Positions 51,127 to 61,308 are shown, counted from the stretch's first letter. The stretch is 64,000 nt of DNA from Erwinia aphidicola (GCF_024169515.1 NZ_JAMKCQ010000001.1:4673077-4737076); one strand, 5' to 3'. The notes: generated by a model not told the origin, from the letters alone. Translations and numbers: made by a program.

Positions 51127-52251
51127 TTAAAACAATCTGAATATTGGCGCGATGCTGTAACCGTTAATCGACTGCACCGACAGGATGGTGTTGTAAGCCA
51201 GGTAATAAGACGTCATGGCAAACAGCAGCCCAAAGTTCAGCAGCACGTTACGGATGCGCATCATCAGGAAGGCCAGCAGCAACGGCTCGCAGTGCAGGAA
51301 CAGGTTACCCACGCGCCCACCCAGGATTGAGAAGTCTGAGAAGACAATACGCACCGCCGCACCCGCCGAATAGGCGATAAACAGAATATAGGCGATGCGA
51401 TCTTCTTCTTTAATCGGCTGGCGGAAGTAGACCACGGTGAAGAAGGCAATAAAGGCGATGTTTTTCAGGTTCGCCAGGCCAAACACCGGCGAGGCAGCAT
51501 CAAACACCGTACCGCTATAGCCCATGGCGCGGTCGCCGATCACCGGCACAATACCCAGCGAGTCAAGGAACAGCTTTTTACCGCCGACCAGGCCTAATGG
51601 GATAGCGGCAAACACCATCGCCAGACCGAAGTACTTACGCTCTTTCAGGAACAGGAACGGCAGCACCATCAGCACCGCATAGCCAGTGGAGTGCGACTGA
51701 GTACTAAATGCCAGGAAGACAAACGCCATGAAGTACTTGCGCCCGGCCGCCGAACAGATACAGGCCACGGCGAAAGCACTCGACAGGCCGAAACGGATCT
51801 GGTTCATATCCTTGTTGATAAACAGGTGCGCTGAGTACAGGCACAGCGAACAGAGGATCAACGGCGAATACTTCTTATAAATCCAGGCGTTGGTCGATAC
51901 GGCAATAAATGCGACAAACAGCAGGAAGTAGTAGCTTTCATGCGTGAACCAGCCCAGCACCCATGCCAGCAGCATAAACAGGTTTTCATAGCGGTAAATA
52001 TCCGCCACGGTGGCGTAGCCACTGATAGTGGTCTGCCGCGAGAAATCGTGGAAGAAGCCAAGATACTGCCAGTCATCAATACCCGAATTTGGCCCCCTGA
52101 AACCGGCAAACATGATCAGCGCCACCGTACCAATAAAGAAGAAGTAGGTCAGCACGCGCTTCATTTTTGGTTCATTGGCCTGGTTAATCGATGCCAGTTC
52201 AAAAAAACAGAAAACGAGAATGGTGTAGCTAATTATCCAATATATTGCCAT
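51127..52251 (-). CDS. amsC: Exopolysaccharide polymerase (AmsC/Wzy type)
   Basis: A 374-residue membrane protein with about ten hydrophobic segments and an EpsG-like layout: FAGFRGPNSGIDDWQYLGFF, NKDMNQIRFGLSSAFAVACI and AFVFLAFSTQSHSTGYAVLM. It should polymerise repeat units in the periplasm, with Wzc as co-polymerase. It sits between the two GT2 genes. Confidence 0.85.
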   Translation of the reverse strand: MAIYWIISYTILVFCFFELASINQANEPKMKRVLTYFFFIGTVALIMFAGFRGPNSGIDDWQYLGFFHDFSRQTTISGYATVADIYRYENLFMLLAWVLGWFTHESYYFLLFVAFIAVSTNAWIYKKYSPLILCSLCLYSAHLFINKDMNQIRFGLSSAFAVACICSAAGRKYFMAFVFLAFSTQSHSTGYAVLMVLPFLFLKERKYFGLAMVFAAIPLGLVGGKKLFLDSLGIVPVIGDRAMGYSGTVFDAASPVFGLANLKNIAFIAFFTVVYFRQPIKEEDRIAYILFIAYSAGAAVRIVFSDFSILGGRVGNLFLHCEPLLLAFLMMRIRNVLLNFGLLFAMTSYYLAYNTILSVQSINGYSIAPIFRLF

Positions 52252-52287
52252 GTTCTAATCCGCCCGTTCTTTATAATTCTTATAGTG

Positions 52288-53193
52288 CTACTTCCCCCCT
52301 AAACGCGCCCTGAATTTATCTTTCAGACGATTAAGGAAGTAAGTGCGGTTATCTTTATTGGTTAAGAAAAAGTAGCGGGCAAAGCTGAGGCTGGCCTGGA
52401 ATGACTTGCCATCCATCTTATAACGTAACGGCAGCTTGTACGCTTTATAGGTGTGGATATCACGGCGCGTCAGGTACGGCTTCATATTATCGAGCCAGAA
52501 GTAAGAGTACTTCACCGACTCACCCTTATGCTTGGAGCCAAACTTGGTCACCAGATGATAGTTCGCCAGCGGCTGCGCAATCATCACGAACTCATAGCCA
52601 AGACGATCGGCGCGGATGCAGAAATCGTAATCCTGATGGCGGATGTACTTCTGATCAAAGCGGATCTCCTGCGCATATTCGCGCTTCAGCACAATGGTGC
52701 TGGTCTGGATAAAGCCGTAGCAGCCAAACAGATATTCGGCCACGGTTTCAGTGCGCGACACCTGCTGTAGCGGCAGCACTTTCAGGAAGTGACCGTCCTG
52801 AATAATGTTAACCTGGCTATAGATAATAAACTTCTGCTTACCCTGCCCTTCCAGCTGCTGGATGAGCTTCAGGCTCTCCTGCAGCTTGTCCTTGTGCCAT
52901 TCGTCATCGGCATCGAGGAAGCTGATATAGTCGCCGGTCGCCAGTTCGATGCCTTTATTGCGCGCGCCGGAGCCGTTGAGCTTCTCCTGCGACAGCACCA
53001 GGTTGATCTTCAGCTGCGCGTAACGCTCTGACTGCACCACCGCAGCCAGCTGTTCGGCATCGGCGGATTTATCATCAATGATGATCACTTCAAAATTCTG
53101 GTAACTCTGCGCTGCCACACAATCCAGGGTGGTCACGATAGATTCGGATGCATTATATGCAGGAATGACGATGGAAAATAAAATATCCTTCAT
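52288..53193 (-). CDS. amsB: Exopolysaccharide glycosyltransferase, GT2 (AmsB-like)
   Basis: A 301-residue GT-A transferase, beginning MKDILFSIVIPAYNASESIV, with VIIIDDKSADAEQL, NGSGARNKGIELATGDYISF and the metal site LDADDEW. The ATG at 53193 is preceded by AAAGGTG with eight bases of spacing and gives the same length as AmsB of E. amylovora as I recall it; an in-frame start 19 codons upstream lies in the spacer after wzc. First transferase gene after wzc. Confidence 0.85.
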   Translation of the reverse strand: MKDILFSIVIPAYNASESIVTTLDCVAAQSYQNFEVIIIDDKSADAEQLAAVVQSERYAQLKINLVLSQEKLNGSGARNKGIELATGDYISFLDADDEWHKDKLQESLKLIQQLEGQGKQKFIIYSQVNIIQDGHFLKVLPLQQVSRTETVAEYLFGCYGFIQTSTIVLKREYAQEIRFDQKYIRHQDYDFCIRADRLGYEFVMIAQPLANYHLVTKFGSKHKGESVKYSYFWLDNMKPYLTRRDIHTYKAYKLPLRYKMDGKSFQASLSFARYFFLTNKDNRTYFLNRLKDKFRARLGGK

Positions 53194-53271
53194 TGTCAGG
53201 CACCTTTTAATCGTCCAAAACAACATTCTAAAAAATAAAGGAACCTTCAAAGAAGGTTCCTCAGGGTTTAC

Positions 53272-55452
53272 TTAGCTTTTCGCATCCTGCTTGTAGCTGT
53301 AGTCGTAATAGTCATAGCCGTAACCATGAGAATTAGCGGCCTTACGCACTACGGCATTGAGGATCACCCCTTTAATATCGATACCATTCTGGGCGAAGCG
53401 CTTGTAGCTGAACTCGACCTCTTTCACGGTGTTGGTTTCGAAACGCGCCACCATCAGTGACGTCCCTGCCATCTTGCCGATGATGGAGGCATCGGTTACA
53501 GCCAGAATCGGTGGCGTATCGATCAGCACCAGATCGTAGTTCTTGCTGGCCCAGTCGAGCAGCTCGCTCATGCGGTTATGCATTAACAGTTCGGACGGAT
53601 TCGGTGGCACCTGGCCGCGGGCGATAAAGTCAAAGCCGTACGGACCGTGCTGCACCAGTTCACTGCTGAGCGGTGTTTTGCCGGACAGGATGTTCGACAA
53701 ACCGCTTTTGGTTTCCGCACCCAGCAGGTCGTGGGTGTAACCCCGGCGCATATCACCATCGATGAACAGCACTTTCTGACCGGCCTGAGCCACCAGTGTC
53801 GCCAGGTTGGTACTGATAAAGGTTTTACCAATCCCCGGGCTGGCACCGGTAATCATCAGAATGTTGTTTTTCGCTTCCATCATCGCAAAGTGCAGGCTGG
53901 TACGCAGGCTGCGGATCGCTTCGATAGAGAGGTCGGTCGGGTTACCCAGCGCCAGCAGCGTGTTGTGCGGGTCAGCTTTGGCTTTCAGGCCGCGTTTGGC
54001 CAGCGCTTCAGCATCTTTCTTACGCTGCCAGTCGGAGAGCGGCACGCTGGCGTAAACGCTCAGGCCCAGCTCTTCCAGCTGCTCAGGGTTGTCGATACCG
54101 TGGTGGAACAGTGCCTTCAGCAGAATCACGCCTACAGAGACCACCAGGCCAACAATCAGGCTGGCGGCAATCAGCAGCAGTTTCTTCGGTGCCACAGGCG
54201 TACCGGCAGTTTCCGCATGGTCGATAATACGCACATCACCGACGGTGCTGGCTTTGCTGATGTTCAGCTCCTGCTGACGGTTCAGCAGCTGCATGTAGAT
54301 CTCCTGCCCGGCCTGCACATCACGCGTCAGACGCACGATTTCCTGCTGGGTTTGCGGCATCTGGCTGATTTTGCCGTTCAGCTTTTTCTGCTGATCTTCC
54401 AGCGTCTGGCGTTTTTCCAGCAGCGCACGGTAGGTTGGGTGATCTTTCTTGAACAGCTGGGACACTTCTGCTTCACGGAAGGTCAGCTCGTTCAGCTGGC
54501 TCTGGATGCTGACGGAAGAGTCGAGCGCCGACTTGGCTTCCAGCGACATATCCACCGAGTCATTCTGGCGACGGTAGCTGTTGAGCTTATCTTCAGCCTG
54601 GTCCAGCTTAGCGCGCACTTCCGGCAGCTGGTGCTTAAGGAACTCGAGGCTCTTCTCGGCTTCTTCAGATTTACGCTCAACGTTCTGATACAGATAGTTG
54701 TTAATAATCTGGTTCAGGACCAGGCTGATCTGCTGCGGATCCTCACCGTTATAGGTCAGGCCCAGCACGCCGGTGTCTTTACCCATATCGGCCACGGTCA
54801 GGTTGCTGCTGACCAGTTTGATCGCCTGCAGGTCGCTGAGTTTGGTCACGGTGAAGCTGGTACCCTCATCCGCTTTAATGTCGCTGACCAGCATGGTGAC
54901 ATCGCCGTGCTGCTCGAACTGACCCACTTTACCTTTAAACAGCTCATCACCATCTTTACTGACGGTGTAGCTGTCCGGGCCATCAACTTCAACGGTCAGC
55001 TGACGCTTTTCCCACACCGCCGGCACTTTCATGCGCGAAATGGCGATCTGCGCCGGTTTGTTGCCCATCATGCGCGACAAACCTTTACCGATCAGCGGGA
55101 AGAAATCTTCCTGCACCAGCACGTCGAGGCCAAGGTCCTGAACCGTTTTGCCCAGCACCATACGCGAGGTAACGATTTCCACTTCGGTCGCTGAGGCCGG
55201 CTGTGAATTCGGCATCATCTGCGTTAAGTCATTCAATACGGTGTTGGCGTTTTTCGACTCCACCTGCACCATCGCATCGGCGCTATAAATCGGTGTTGCG
55301 AACAGGCTGTACAGCGTGCCCATCAGCATAAACAGCGCTGTGACAGCCACAATGATCCAGCGATGGTCAATAAGTTGTCCCACAAGGTGCGCCAGATCGA
55401 ATCCGCTAGAATCGTCTTTAGGCGCTGACGGTGCCTTACTTTTTATTTTCAT
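53272..55452 (-). CDS. wzc: Tyrosine autokinase and polysaccharide co-polymerase Wzc (AmsA)
   Basis: A 726-residue inner-membrane PCP-2a protein. N-terminal Wzz domain with membrane segment WIIVAVTALFMLMGTLYSLF, a long periplasmic coiled-coil region (about residues 240-390), a second membrane segment LLLIAASLIVGLVVSVGVIL, then the BY-kinase: Walker A GASPGIGKTFISTNLA, Walker A' FIDGDMRRGY, Walker B LVLIDTPPILAVTDA, and the tyrosine-rich tail HGYGYDYYDYSYK. It drives chain growth and export with Wza and is reset by Wzb. ATG at 55452 gives the AmsA length (726); an upstream in-frame start overlaps wzb. Confidence 0.94.
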   Translation of the reverse strand: MKIKSKAPSAPKDDSSGFDLAHLVGQLIDHRWIIVAVTALFMLMGTLYSLFATPIYSADAMVQVESKNANTVLNDLTQMMPNSQPASATEVEIVTSRMVLGKTVQDLGLDVLVQEDFFPLIGKGLSRMMGNKPAQIAISRMKVPAVWEKRQLTVEVDGPDSYTVSKDGDELFKGKVGQFEQHGDVTMLVSDIKADEGTSFTVTKLSDLQAIKLVSSNLTVADMGKDTGVLGLTYNGEDPQQISLVLNQIINNYLYQNVERKSEEAEKSLEFLKHQLPEVRAKLDQAEDKLNSYRRQNDSVDMSLEAKSALDSSVSIQSQLNELTFREAEVSQLFKKDHPTYRALLEKRQTLEDQQKKLNGKISQMPQTQQEIVRLTRDVQAGQEIYMQLLNRQQELNISKASTVGDVRIIDHAETAGTPVAPKKLLLIAASLIVGLVVSVGVILLKALFHHGIDNPEQLEELGLSVYASVPLSDWQRKKDAEALAKRGLKAKADPHNTLLALGNPTDLSIEAIRSLRTSLHFAMMEAKNNILMITGASPGIGKTFISTNLATLVAQAGQKVLFIDGDMRRGYTHDLLGAETKSGLSNILSGKTPLSSELVQHGPYGFDFIARGQVPPNPSELLMHNRMSELLDWASKNYDLVLIDTPPILAVTDASIIGKMAGTSLMVARFETNTVKEVEFSYKRFAQNGIDIKGVILNAVVRKAANSHGYGYDYYDYSYKQDAKS

Positions 55453-55463
55453 GGAGGTCCCAA

Positions 55464-55898
55464 CTATCGGCTTAATGCGTTGACCCATTTCTGGGCAGCG
55501 TTTTCAAGGATTCCGTACACGGCTTCAAAGGCATCGCGGCTTTTCTTATACGGGTCCGCTATTTCCTGCTGATTGATCCAGTGTCCAAACAGCATAGTTT
55601 TGCCACGTACGGAGGGGTTGATGCGGCACACCTGGTCGACATGTTTTTTTTCCATCACCAGGATCAGGTCATAATCCCGGCACATGTTCGAGGTGAGCTG
55701 CTGTGCCGCATGACCTTCCAGCGACACACCATGCTCACCGGCCACGCTGCTGGCGGTTTCGTCAGCAGCGTGATCAACCAGAGCGCCCAGCCCTGCGGAA
55801 GCGATATTCTTCTCAGGCAGTGCGGTTTTCAGCAGCCGTTCCCCGGTCGGGGAGCGGCAGATGTTGCCTACACAAACGACTAAGATTGAATTAATCAT
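55464..55898 (-). CDS. wzb: Low-molecular-weight protein-tyrosine phosphatase Wzb (AmsI)
   Basis: A 144-residue phosphatase. The active site C-x5-R is C9-R15 in ILVVCVGNICRSPTGERLL and the general acid is in DPYKK near the C-terminus. It dephosphorylates the Wzc tyrosine cluster. It starts 15 bases after wza and ends 11 bases before wzc. Confidence 0.94.
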   Translation of the reverse strand: MINSILVVCVGNICRSPTGERLLKTALPEKNIASAGLGALVDHAADETASSVAGEHGVSLEGHAAQQLTSNMCRDYDLILVMEKKHVDQVCRINPSVRGKTMLFGHWINQQEIADPYKKSRDAFEAVYGILENAAQKWVNALSR

Positions 55899-55913
55899 AA
55901 TGATCCCCGAGGG

Positions 55914-57047
55914 TTACCAGTTATGAAGCGTCTGCACGGTTCGTGTCGCATCGTAAACACCACTGATGGTTGGGACCAGCTGTGAAATCACGCGGTTCCA
56001 ACGTGCCAGAGGCGTCGAGGTGACATAAACGATGTCATAAGGTTCTAGCTGGAACTCAGTTCCCATTACCATCGCGGCGGCATCTTTAGTATTAAGCTGA
56101 TAGATGTTGGCGATTTTACTGCGGTTTTGTCCACGAATTGGACGGATAACGAAGACGCCCGTTGCATCTGCCACGGTCTGATCCATACCCTGTGCATTAC
56201 CCAGCGCTTCCGACAGCGTCATACCGCTGCGGTCCATTTTCAGCGTGGCCTGCTGCTTGACTTCACCCATCACAAACACTTTGAGATCGTCATTACGCGG
56301 CACATAGAGAATGTCGCCCGGGTAGAGCAGGTGGTTTTGCGACAGGTCGCCATTCTGCATCAGCGCCTGCAGCGAGATCGGCTGCTCCTGGCCGTTGTGC
56401 GTCAGCACCACGTTGCGCCAGTCGGCGTTGGCAGTCAGACCGCCCGCGGCATTGATCGCATCCAGAATCGTCAACGGCACGTTAGTGATTGGCTGCTGGC
56501 CAGAGGTGGTCACTTCCCCGGTCACGTAAGTTTTTTGCGATTTGAACGAGGCGATGCTGACATCCACCTGCGGGCTTTCGATGTACTGCGCCAGACGGCG
56601 GGCAATCTCATCGCGCACTTCCTGCACGGTACGGCCGGCAACGCGCACGCGGCCGATGTACGGATAGAAGATGGTGCCGTCGGAATGTACCCAGTTACCG
56701 GTGTCGCTGGCGCTACGGTACTGACCGGCTGGCGTGGTCAGTTCCGGGTGATCCCAGACGGTCACGGTCAGGACATCGCCCACACCAACGCGGTATTCAT
56801 AGTTCTGCACCTCGCGCTGCAGACCGGCATTGGCCTGCGCCACAACGGGCTTCGGCTTCATGCGTTCTACCAGGCTTGGCGTCAGCGGGTAGACATTGAC
56901 GTATTTATCAATATCGAAGTCGCTGTCCTGTTGCTTGACGACATCTTTCCCCATGGTGGAGAGATGACTGCCCGGCTCGATAGTACAGCCGGAAAGGAGT
57001 GCTGCCGATACCAGCAGGGGTATCAATTTAGTTTTGATTGTAATCAT
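55914..57047 (-). CDS. wza: Outer-membrane polysaccharide export lipoprotein Wza (AmsH)
   Basis: A 377-residue lipoprotein: signal [16 protein letters not shown] with lipid-bearing C21. The mature part has the polysaccharide export motif [24 protein letters not shown] repeats ([20 protein letters not shown] and VFVMGEV-type), and a C-terminal amphipathic helix ([15 protein letters not shown]) that forms the outer-membrane pore in E. coli Wza. It is the export channel for the exopolysaccharide. Confidence 0.94.
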   Translation of the reverse strand: MITIKTKLIPLLVSAALLSGCTIEPGSHLSTMGKDVVKQQDSDFDIDKYVNVYPLTPSLVERMKPKPVVAQANAGLQREVQNYEYRVGVGDVLTVTVWDHPELTTPAGQYRSASDTGNWVHSDGTIFYPYIGRVRVAGRTVQEVRDEIARRLAQYIESPQVDVSIASFKSQKTYVTGEVTTSGQQPITNVPLTILDAINAAGGLTANADWRNVVLTHNGQEQPISLQALMQNGDLSQNHLLYPGDILYVPRNDDLKVFVMGEVKQQATLKMDRSGMTLSEALGNAQGMDQTVADATGVFVIRPIRGQNRSKIANIYQLNTKDAAAMVMGTEFQLEPYDIVYVTSTPLARWNRVISQLVPTISGVYDATRTVQTLHNW

Positions 57048-57176
57048 CTAGTTCATCGCTATCAGTAATTTGAATGATAGTGGCGAGACCGCCGCTGTGT
57101 AGCGTCTAAAAGTAGCTAATTGCTCAAATCAGGCACTGGTACTGTTGGTCATTATCTTTAGCCCCCTGGCTTCGTT

Positions 57177-58610
57177 TTAATAAGCCCCATCGCGTTTCAA
57201 CACGACGCCGACGGTTTTAAATAAGATGGCGATATCGTTCCACAGTGACCAGTTCTTCACGTACCAGGAGTCGAAGTAAACACGGGTTTCATAGTCCACG
57301 TCGTTACGCCCACTCACCTGCCACAATCCAGTCATGCCTGGTTTAGCCATAAAGTAGTAATCAACATCCCCCGCATAACGCTCCAGTTCGGCTTCGATCA
57401 CCGGACGTGGACCCACCAGGCTCATCTCACCGCGCACCACGTTCCACAGCTGCGGCAGTTCATCAAGGCTGGTTTTGCGGATGAAATGGCCAACGCGGGT
57501 AATGCGCGGGTCATTTTTCAGCTTAAAGTCTTTATCCCATTCTTCACGCGCTGCCGGATCGGTTCGCAGCACCTCCTCCAGAACCTCCTTGGAGTTCACT
57601 ACCATTGAGCGGAACTTTAGACATTTGAATTTGCGGCCGTTAAGGCCCACGCGTTCGTGACCGTAGATAGGTGCCCCACCATCGCGGGAGACCATAAAGA
57701 TCAGGACAGCCAATGCGGGCATCAGCATGGTGATAATGCTCAGCGCACCCACAATATCGAAGCTGCGTTTCAGGAAACGCGAAGTGCGCTTGGCGAGATT
57801 GTTATTTACGCGCAGGATCATCACTTCATGACTGAAGATATATGCCATATCCGTGCCATAAAGCGGAACGCCGCGTAAAGAAGGAATGACCGAAACAGAA
57901 CGGCAGTTATGTTTAGCCAGATTTTTCAGCCACAGATCGCGTGACTGGCTCTGCTCATATTCCACGGCCACGATAAACTGCGTTTCGCTGTTTACCAGTG
58001 ACCATAGCTGCTGCTCATCTTTGAGTACCGGAATACCAAACAGCTCCAGAGCGGGCTGGCTACCGTCAACATCAAAGAATGCCACCACGTCGAAGCCCAT
58101 CACTTCTTCGCTTTGCAGCGCTTTATACGCCTCTTCCGCATTCTTACCGCTGCCAAGAATAATGGACTGTTTCTTCCATAACTTGTTGCGGTTAAGCACG
58201 CGTTTCACTATCGAGCGCCCAATTGGAATCATCACCATCGCCAGCAGCCAGGTTAATACCCAGATCCAGCGGGAGAGTTCCCATTTGGACAGTGCGCTAA
58301 TTGACAGGTCAACAATGGAGAATACCAAAATTGTTCTGAAGACTTCTTTTAACTCAAACCAGAACGGTTTGCGGTATGTGTAATGGCGTAATCTCACCCA
58401 GAACCAGCCAACACAAACTACAGAAAGTAAAATATGTGTTGCTATTTTCAGGTTTAGATCGTGAGCCGGTATTTCTGACAGAATATCACCAGGCAAACTA
58501 TTAATCAGCATAATGGCAATTGCCAGTGCCGCATTAAAACAGATGAGATCTGAAAGAGCCAATGACAGTTTTATTAACAACCCTTTAAAGGTAAATTCAA
58601 TATCGCGCAT
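57177..58610 (-). CDS. amsG: Undecaprenyl-phosphate galactose phosphotransferase (AmsG)
   Basis: A 477-residue polyisoprenyl-phosphate hexose-1-phosphate transferase that starts exopolysaccharide units by adding galactose-1-phosphate to undecaprenyl phosphate. Four N-terminal membrane segments (for example ICFNAALAIAIMLINSLPGD), a Rossmann-like middle domain (QSIILGSGKNAEEAYKALQS) and the C-terminal catalytic domain from about residue 280: KRSFDIVGALSIITMLMPAL, KFRSMVVNS, RKTSLDELPQLWNVVRGEMS and LVGPRPVIEAELERY. Length and first-gene position agree with AmsG/WceG. It follows the second JUMPstart element. Confidence 0.93.
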   Translation of the reverse strand: MRDIEFTFKGLLIKLSLALSDLICFNAALAIAIMLINSLPGDILSEIPAHDLNLKIATHILLSVVCVGWFWVRLRHYTYRKPFWFELKEVFRTILVFSIVDLSISALSKWELSRWIWVLTWLLAMVMIPIGRSIVKRVLNRNKLWKKQSIILGSGKNAEEAYKALQSEEVMGFDVVAFFDVDGSQPALELFGIPVLKDEQQLWSLVNSETQFIVAVEYEQSQSRDLWLKNLAKHNCRSVSVIPSLRGVPLYGTDMAYIFSHEVMILRVNNNLAKRTSRFLKRSFDIVGALSIITMLMPALAVLIFMVSRDGGAPIYGHERVGLNGRKFKCLKFRSMVVNSKEVLEEVLRTDPAAREEWDKDFKLKNDPRITRVGHFIRKTSLDELPQLWNVVRGEMSLVGPRPVIEAELERYAGDVDYYFMAKPGMTGLWQVSGRNDVDYETRVYFDSWYVKNWSLWNDIAILFKTVGVVLKRDGAY

Positions 58611-58832
58611 AGTTAACTCGTAATTTTTATCTTAGGAAGCCTGTGTTTTATTGGTTTCAAACCTGGAGATGCGTGTCTTAGCAACACGGCGGTTATTTCA
58701 CAGGAAACTTATTTAGGGAGTCTGGCAAAAAAGTCATTATAGCTGCATAGCGGCAAGAGATTTTGGCAATAAAATCAACATAAACGTTTACTGTCCGCGG
58801 CGCTTCCTGAACAGTCTCAAGACTCGTCAGGA

Positions 58833-58870
58833 CACGCTACCGCCCCTGGCTTGTAGCTGCCAATGCGCTG
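58833..58870 (-). promoter_or_regulatory. JUMPstart/ops element of the exopolysaccharide operon
   Basis: On the minus strand CAGCGCATTGGCAGCTACAA leads into GCCAGGGGCGGTAGCGTG, with the ops core GGCGGTAGCGTG at 58844-58833. It shares AGCCAGGGGCGGTAGCGTG exactly with the element at 40437. It lies about 220 bases before amsG and should recruit RfaH to the 18-kb operon. Confidence 0.9.
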
Positions 58871-59170
58871 TAAATGTTTCCGTATCATGTCGTCCACCCG
58901 TCATCTCTTACGGCAGGCCTTAGCGTTTACCAGCAAGTTGCGTGTCGAATCACGTAAATCAACATCCAACCGCTTAGCACTGCGCTAAATACAACATCCA
59001 CGCAGACATTCAGTAACACGTTGCTATACTAGTTATAACTGGCCTGTTTACAAGAGGCTCCCTGCGCCCGTACCTTCTTTTCGGAATAAGACTACCTTAC
59101 GACTGTGTCAGTACCACTCATAGCCCCACCCCTTACACAGTAAAATTCGGAATTAGCTTATATTGTAATT

Positions 59171-59184
59171 TAAGACTAATCCTG
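59171..59184. promoter_or_regulatory. Probable RcsAB box of the amsG promoter
   Basis: TAAGACTAATCCTG matches 11 of 14 positions of the RcsAB consensus TRVGAAWAWTSYGA. It lies about 560-575 bases upstream of the amsG ATG, close to where the RcsA/RcsB site of E. amylovora amsG is located, which supports the call. Confidence 0.55.
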
Positions 59185-59421
59185 CTCGGTGCGTTATTAC
59201 CCGTTAAGTATCACGCTTTAATCAGATAGGCCCTATACGATTATTCCTGAAAGCCATCAGATTAAGAATTTCGGAAGTAATGGGTTAATAACATAGCGTG
59301 ATTGCTGTTTTTTTGTTCGCCAGCCTGCTAAGCAAAAGGCGCAGAAGTGCCGTTGCAGGTTGAAATGCCGGACAAAGCGTCCCATCATTGAAATATTGCA
59401 AATGCTGTTCAGGTGAAAACA

Positions 59422-60987
59422 ATGTTCGAATGGATCGCCGACCCGTCAATATGGGCTGGCCTGGTCACGTTAGTGGTACTGGAACTGGTGCTGGGCATTG
59501 ACAACCTGGTGTTCATTGCCATTCTGGCGGAAAAACTCCCCCCTGCCCTGCGCGATCGAGCGCGCGTAACCGGATTACTGTTGGCGCTGGTGATGCGCCT
59601 GCTGCTGCTGGCTTCAATTTCCTGGCTCTCTTCACTGACCGCACCATTATTCAGCGTGGGCGCGCACCCCTTTAGTGCACGCGATTTAATCATGCTGGTC
59701 GGCGGAATATTCCTGCTTTTTAAGGCCACCATGGAGTTGAATGAGCGGCTGGAAGGCAAGGATGAAGACGAGGGGCCGCAGAAGCGTGGCGCCCGTTTCT
59801 GGCCGGTGGTGGCGCAAATCGTGGTGCTGGATGCGGTATTCTCACTCGACTCGGTGATCACTGCCGTCGGAATGGTGGACCACCTGGCCGTGATGATGGC
59901 CGCGGTCATTATTGCTATCCTGCTGATGCTGCTGGCCAGTAAGCCGCTGACCCGCTTCGTTAACGGCCACCCCACGATTATTATTCTCTGCCTGAGCTTC
60001 CTGCTGATGATTGGCTTTAGCCTGGTGGCTGACGGCTTTGGCTACGCGATCCCAAAAGGCTATCTGTACGCGGCGATTGGCTTCTCGGTGATTATTGAAG
60101 CGCTTAACCAGCTGGCGCACTTTAACCGCCGACGTTTCCTGTCAGGCAATGCCCCGCTGCGCAAACGCACCGCAGAAGCCGTCCTGCGCCTGCTGCGCGG
60201 GCATCATGAAGAGTCAGAGCTGGATGCTGAGACCGCCTCGCTGGTGGCCGATAATCCGGGGCGTAAAGCGATCTTTAATAAGCAGGAGCGCATGATGATT
60301 GCACGCGTGCTGGCCATGGGCCAGCGTAGCGTCAGCAGCATCATGACCTCACGCCACGATATTGAGCATATTGATCTGGCCGAATCGCCGCAGCAGATTA
60401 TGGCGTTGCTGGATAGTAACCAGCACACGCGATTAATTATTACCGAGGGCAATGATGACCCGCTCGGCGTGGTGCATGTCATTGACCTGCTGAAGCAGGC
60501 ACTGCACGGCAACGATCTCGACCTGCGGGGGTTAATTCGCCAGCCGCTGGTGTTCCCGGAGCAGCTCTCCCTGCTGCCCGCGCTGGAGCAGTTTCGCCAC
60601 GCGCGCACCCACTTTGCCTTTGTGGTCGACGAGTTTGGTTCGGTCGAGGGCGTGGTCACGCTGAGTGACGTCATGGAAACCATTGCCGGTAATCTGCCCA
60701 ATGAGGGGGAGAAGACCGACCCGCGCTATGATATTGAGCAGCACAGTGACGGCAGCTGGATCGCCAACGGCCACATGCCGCTGGATGATTTAGCCATGCA
60801 TCTGCCGCTGGAACTGGATGATAAGCGTGAGTACCACACCCTGGCGGGCCTGCTGATGGAACATTTGCAGCACGTGCCGCAGGAGGGAGAAGAGGTGGAG
60901 GTCGGCCAGTATCTGTTCCGTACCCTGCAGGTGGACAGCCACCGGGTGCAGAAAGTGCAGATTATCCCGTTAAATATCAATCCGTAA
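59422..60987 (+). CDS. yegH: TerC-family membrane protein with CBS and CorC-type domains (YegH)
   Basis: A 521-residue protein: TerC domain with about seven membrane segments (residues about 1-235; [20 protein letters not shown] with the acidic E/D pair, and [20 protein letters not shown]), two CBS domains (about 290-410; [38 protein letters not shown]) and a C-terminal CorC_HlyC domain (about 430-520; [12 protein letters not shown]). It matches E. coli YegH along its length. TerC proteins are linked to metal handling; the substrate here is not known. ATG at 59422 has AGG at good spacing; a GTG three codons earlier is less likely. Confidence 0.9.
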   Translation: MFEWIADPSIWAGLVTLVVLELVLGIDNLVFIAILAEKLPPALRDRARVTGLLLALVMRLLLLASISWLSSLTAPLFSVGAHPFSARDLIMLVGGIFLLFKATMELNERLEGKDEDEGPQKRGARFWPVVAQIVVLDAVFSLDSVITAVGMVDHLAVMMAAVIIAILLMLLASKPLTRFVNGHPTIIILCLSFLLMIGFSLVADGFGYAIPKGYLYAAIGFSVIIEALNQLAHFNRRRFLSGNAPLRKRTAEAVLRLLRGHHEESELDAETASLVADNPGRKAIFNKQERMMIARVLAMGQRSVSSIMTSRHDIEHIDLAESPQQIMALLDSNQHTRLIITEGNDDPLGVVHVIDLLKQALHGNDLDLRGLIRQPLVFPEQLSLLPALEQFRHARTHFAFVVDEFGSVEGVVTLSDVMETIAGNLPNEGEKTDPRYDIEQHSDGSWIANGHMPLDDLAMHLPLELDDKREYHTLAGLLMEHLQHVPQEGEEVEVGQYLFRTLQVDSHRVQKVQIIPLNINP

Positions 60988-60994
60988 TGCTAAC

Positions 60995-61307
60995 TGTAGG
61001 GGCGGACCCTCTTTTTCGCTCCGCCCGGTGCAAATCATCAGCGCGGGTCGACCGGAAAAAAGGGTCGACCCCTACAGGTTTCACATATCCTGCAGAAAGT
61101 GCATGCTGACTGTAGGGGCGGACCCTCTTTTTCGCTCCGCCCGGTGCATATCATCAGCGCGGGTCGACCGGAAAAAAGGGTCGATCCCTACAGGTTCCAC
61201 ATATCCTGCAGAAAGTGCATGCTGACTGTAGGGGCGGACCCTCTTTTTCGGTCCGCCCGGTGCATATCATCAGCGCGGGTCGACCGGAAAAAAGGGTCGC
61301 CCCCTAC
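60995..61307. repeat. Three tandem 116-bp units, each with two inverted palindromic elements
   Basis: Units start at TGTAGGGG at 60995, 61111 and 61227. Each holds one element in plus orientation (TGTAGGGGCGGACCC, loop with T-run, CTCCGCCCG) and one in minus orientation (GGGTCGACCGG, A-run, GGTCGACCCCTACA). The joints between units contain TCACATATCC, which is also the final asmA sequence at 61309-61318, so the tail of asmA was copied with the elements. Both genes converge here; the last palindrome ends a base before the asmA stop. Confidence 0.85.
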
Positions 61308-61308
61308 A

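Larger units (their letters stand above)
58611..59421. other. Long control region upstream of amsG
   Basis: An 811-base gap between divergent amsG and yegH without a credible gene. It contains the JUMPstart/ops element (58833-58870) and a probable RcsAB box (59171-59184). The amsG leader is therefore over 500 bases if transcription starts near the box, as in E. amylovora. Confidence 0.7.

Noticed and set aside
53647..55194. A 515-codon open frame on the plus strand opposite wzc
   Set aside because: Antisense shadow of a conserved kinase gene, with no recognisable motif and no ribosome site of note.
59141..59155. TAAAATTCGGAATTA inverted repeat considered as the RcsAB box
   Set aside because: It fits the consensus less well than TAAGACTAATCCTG at 59171-59184.
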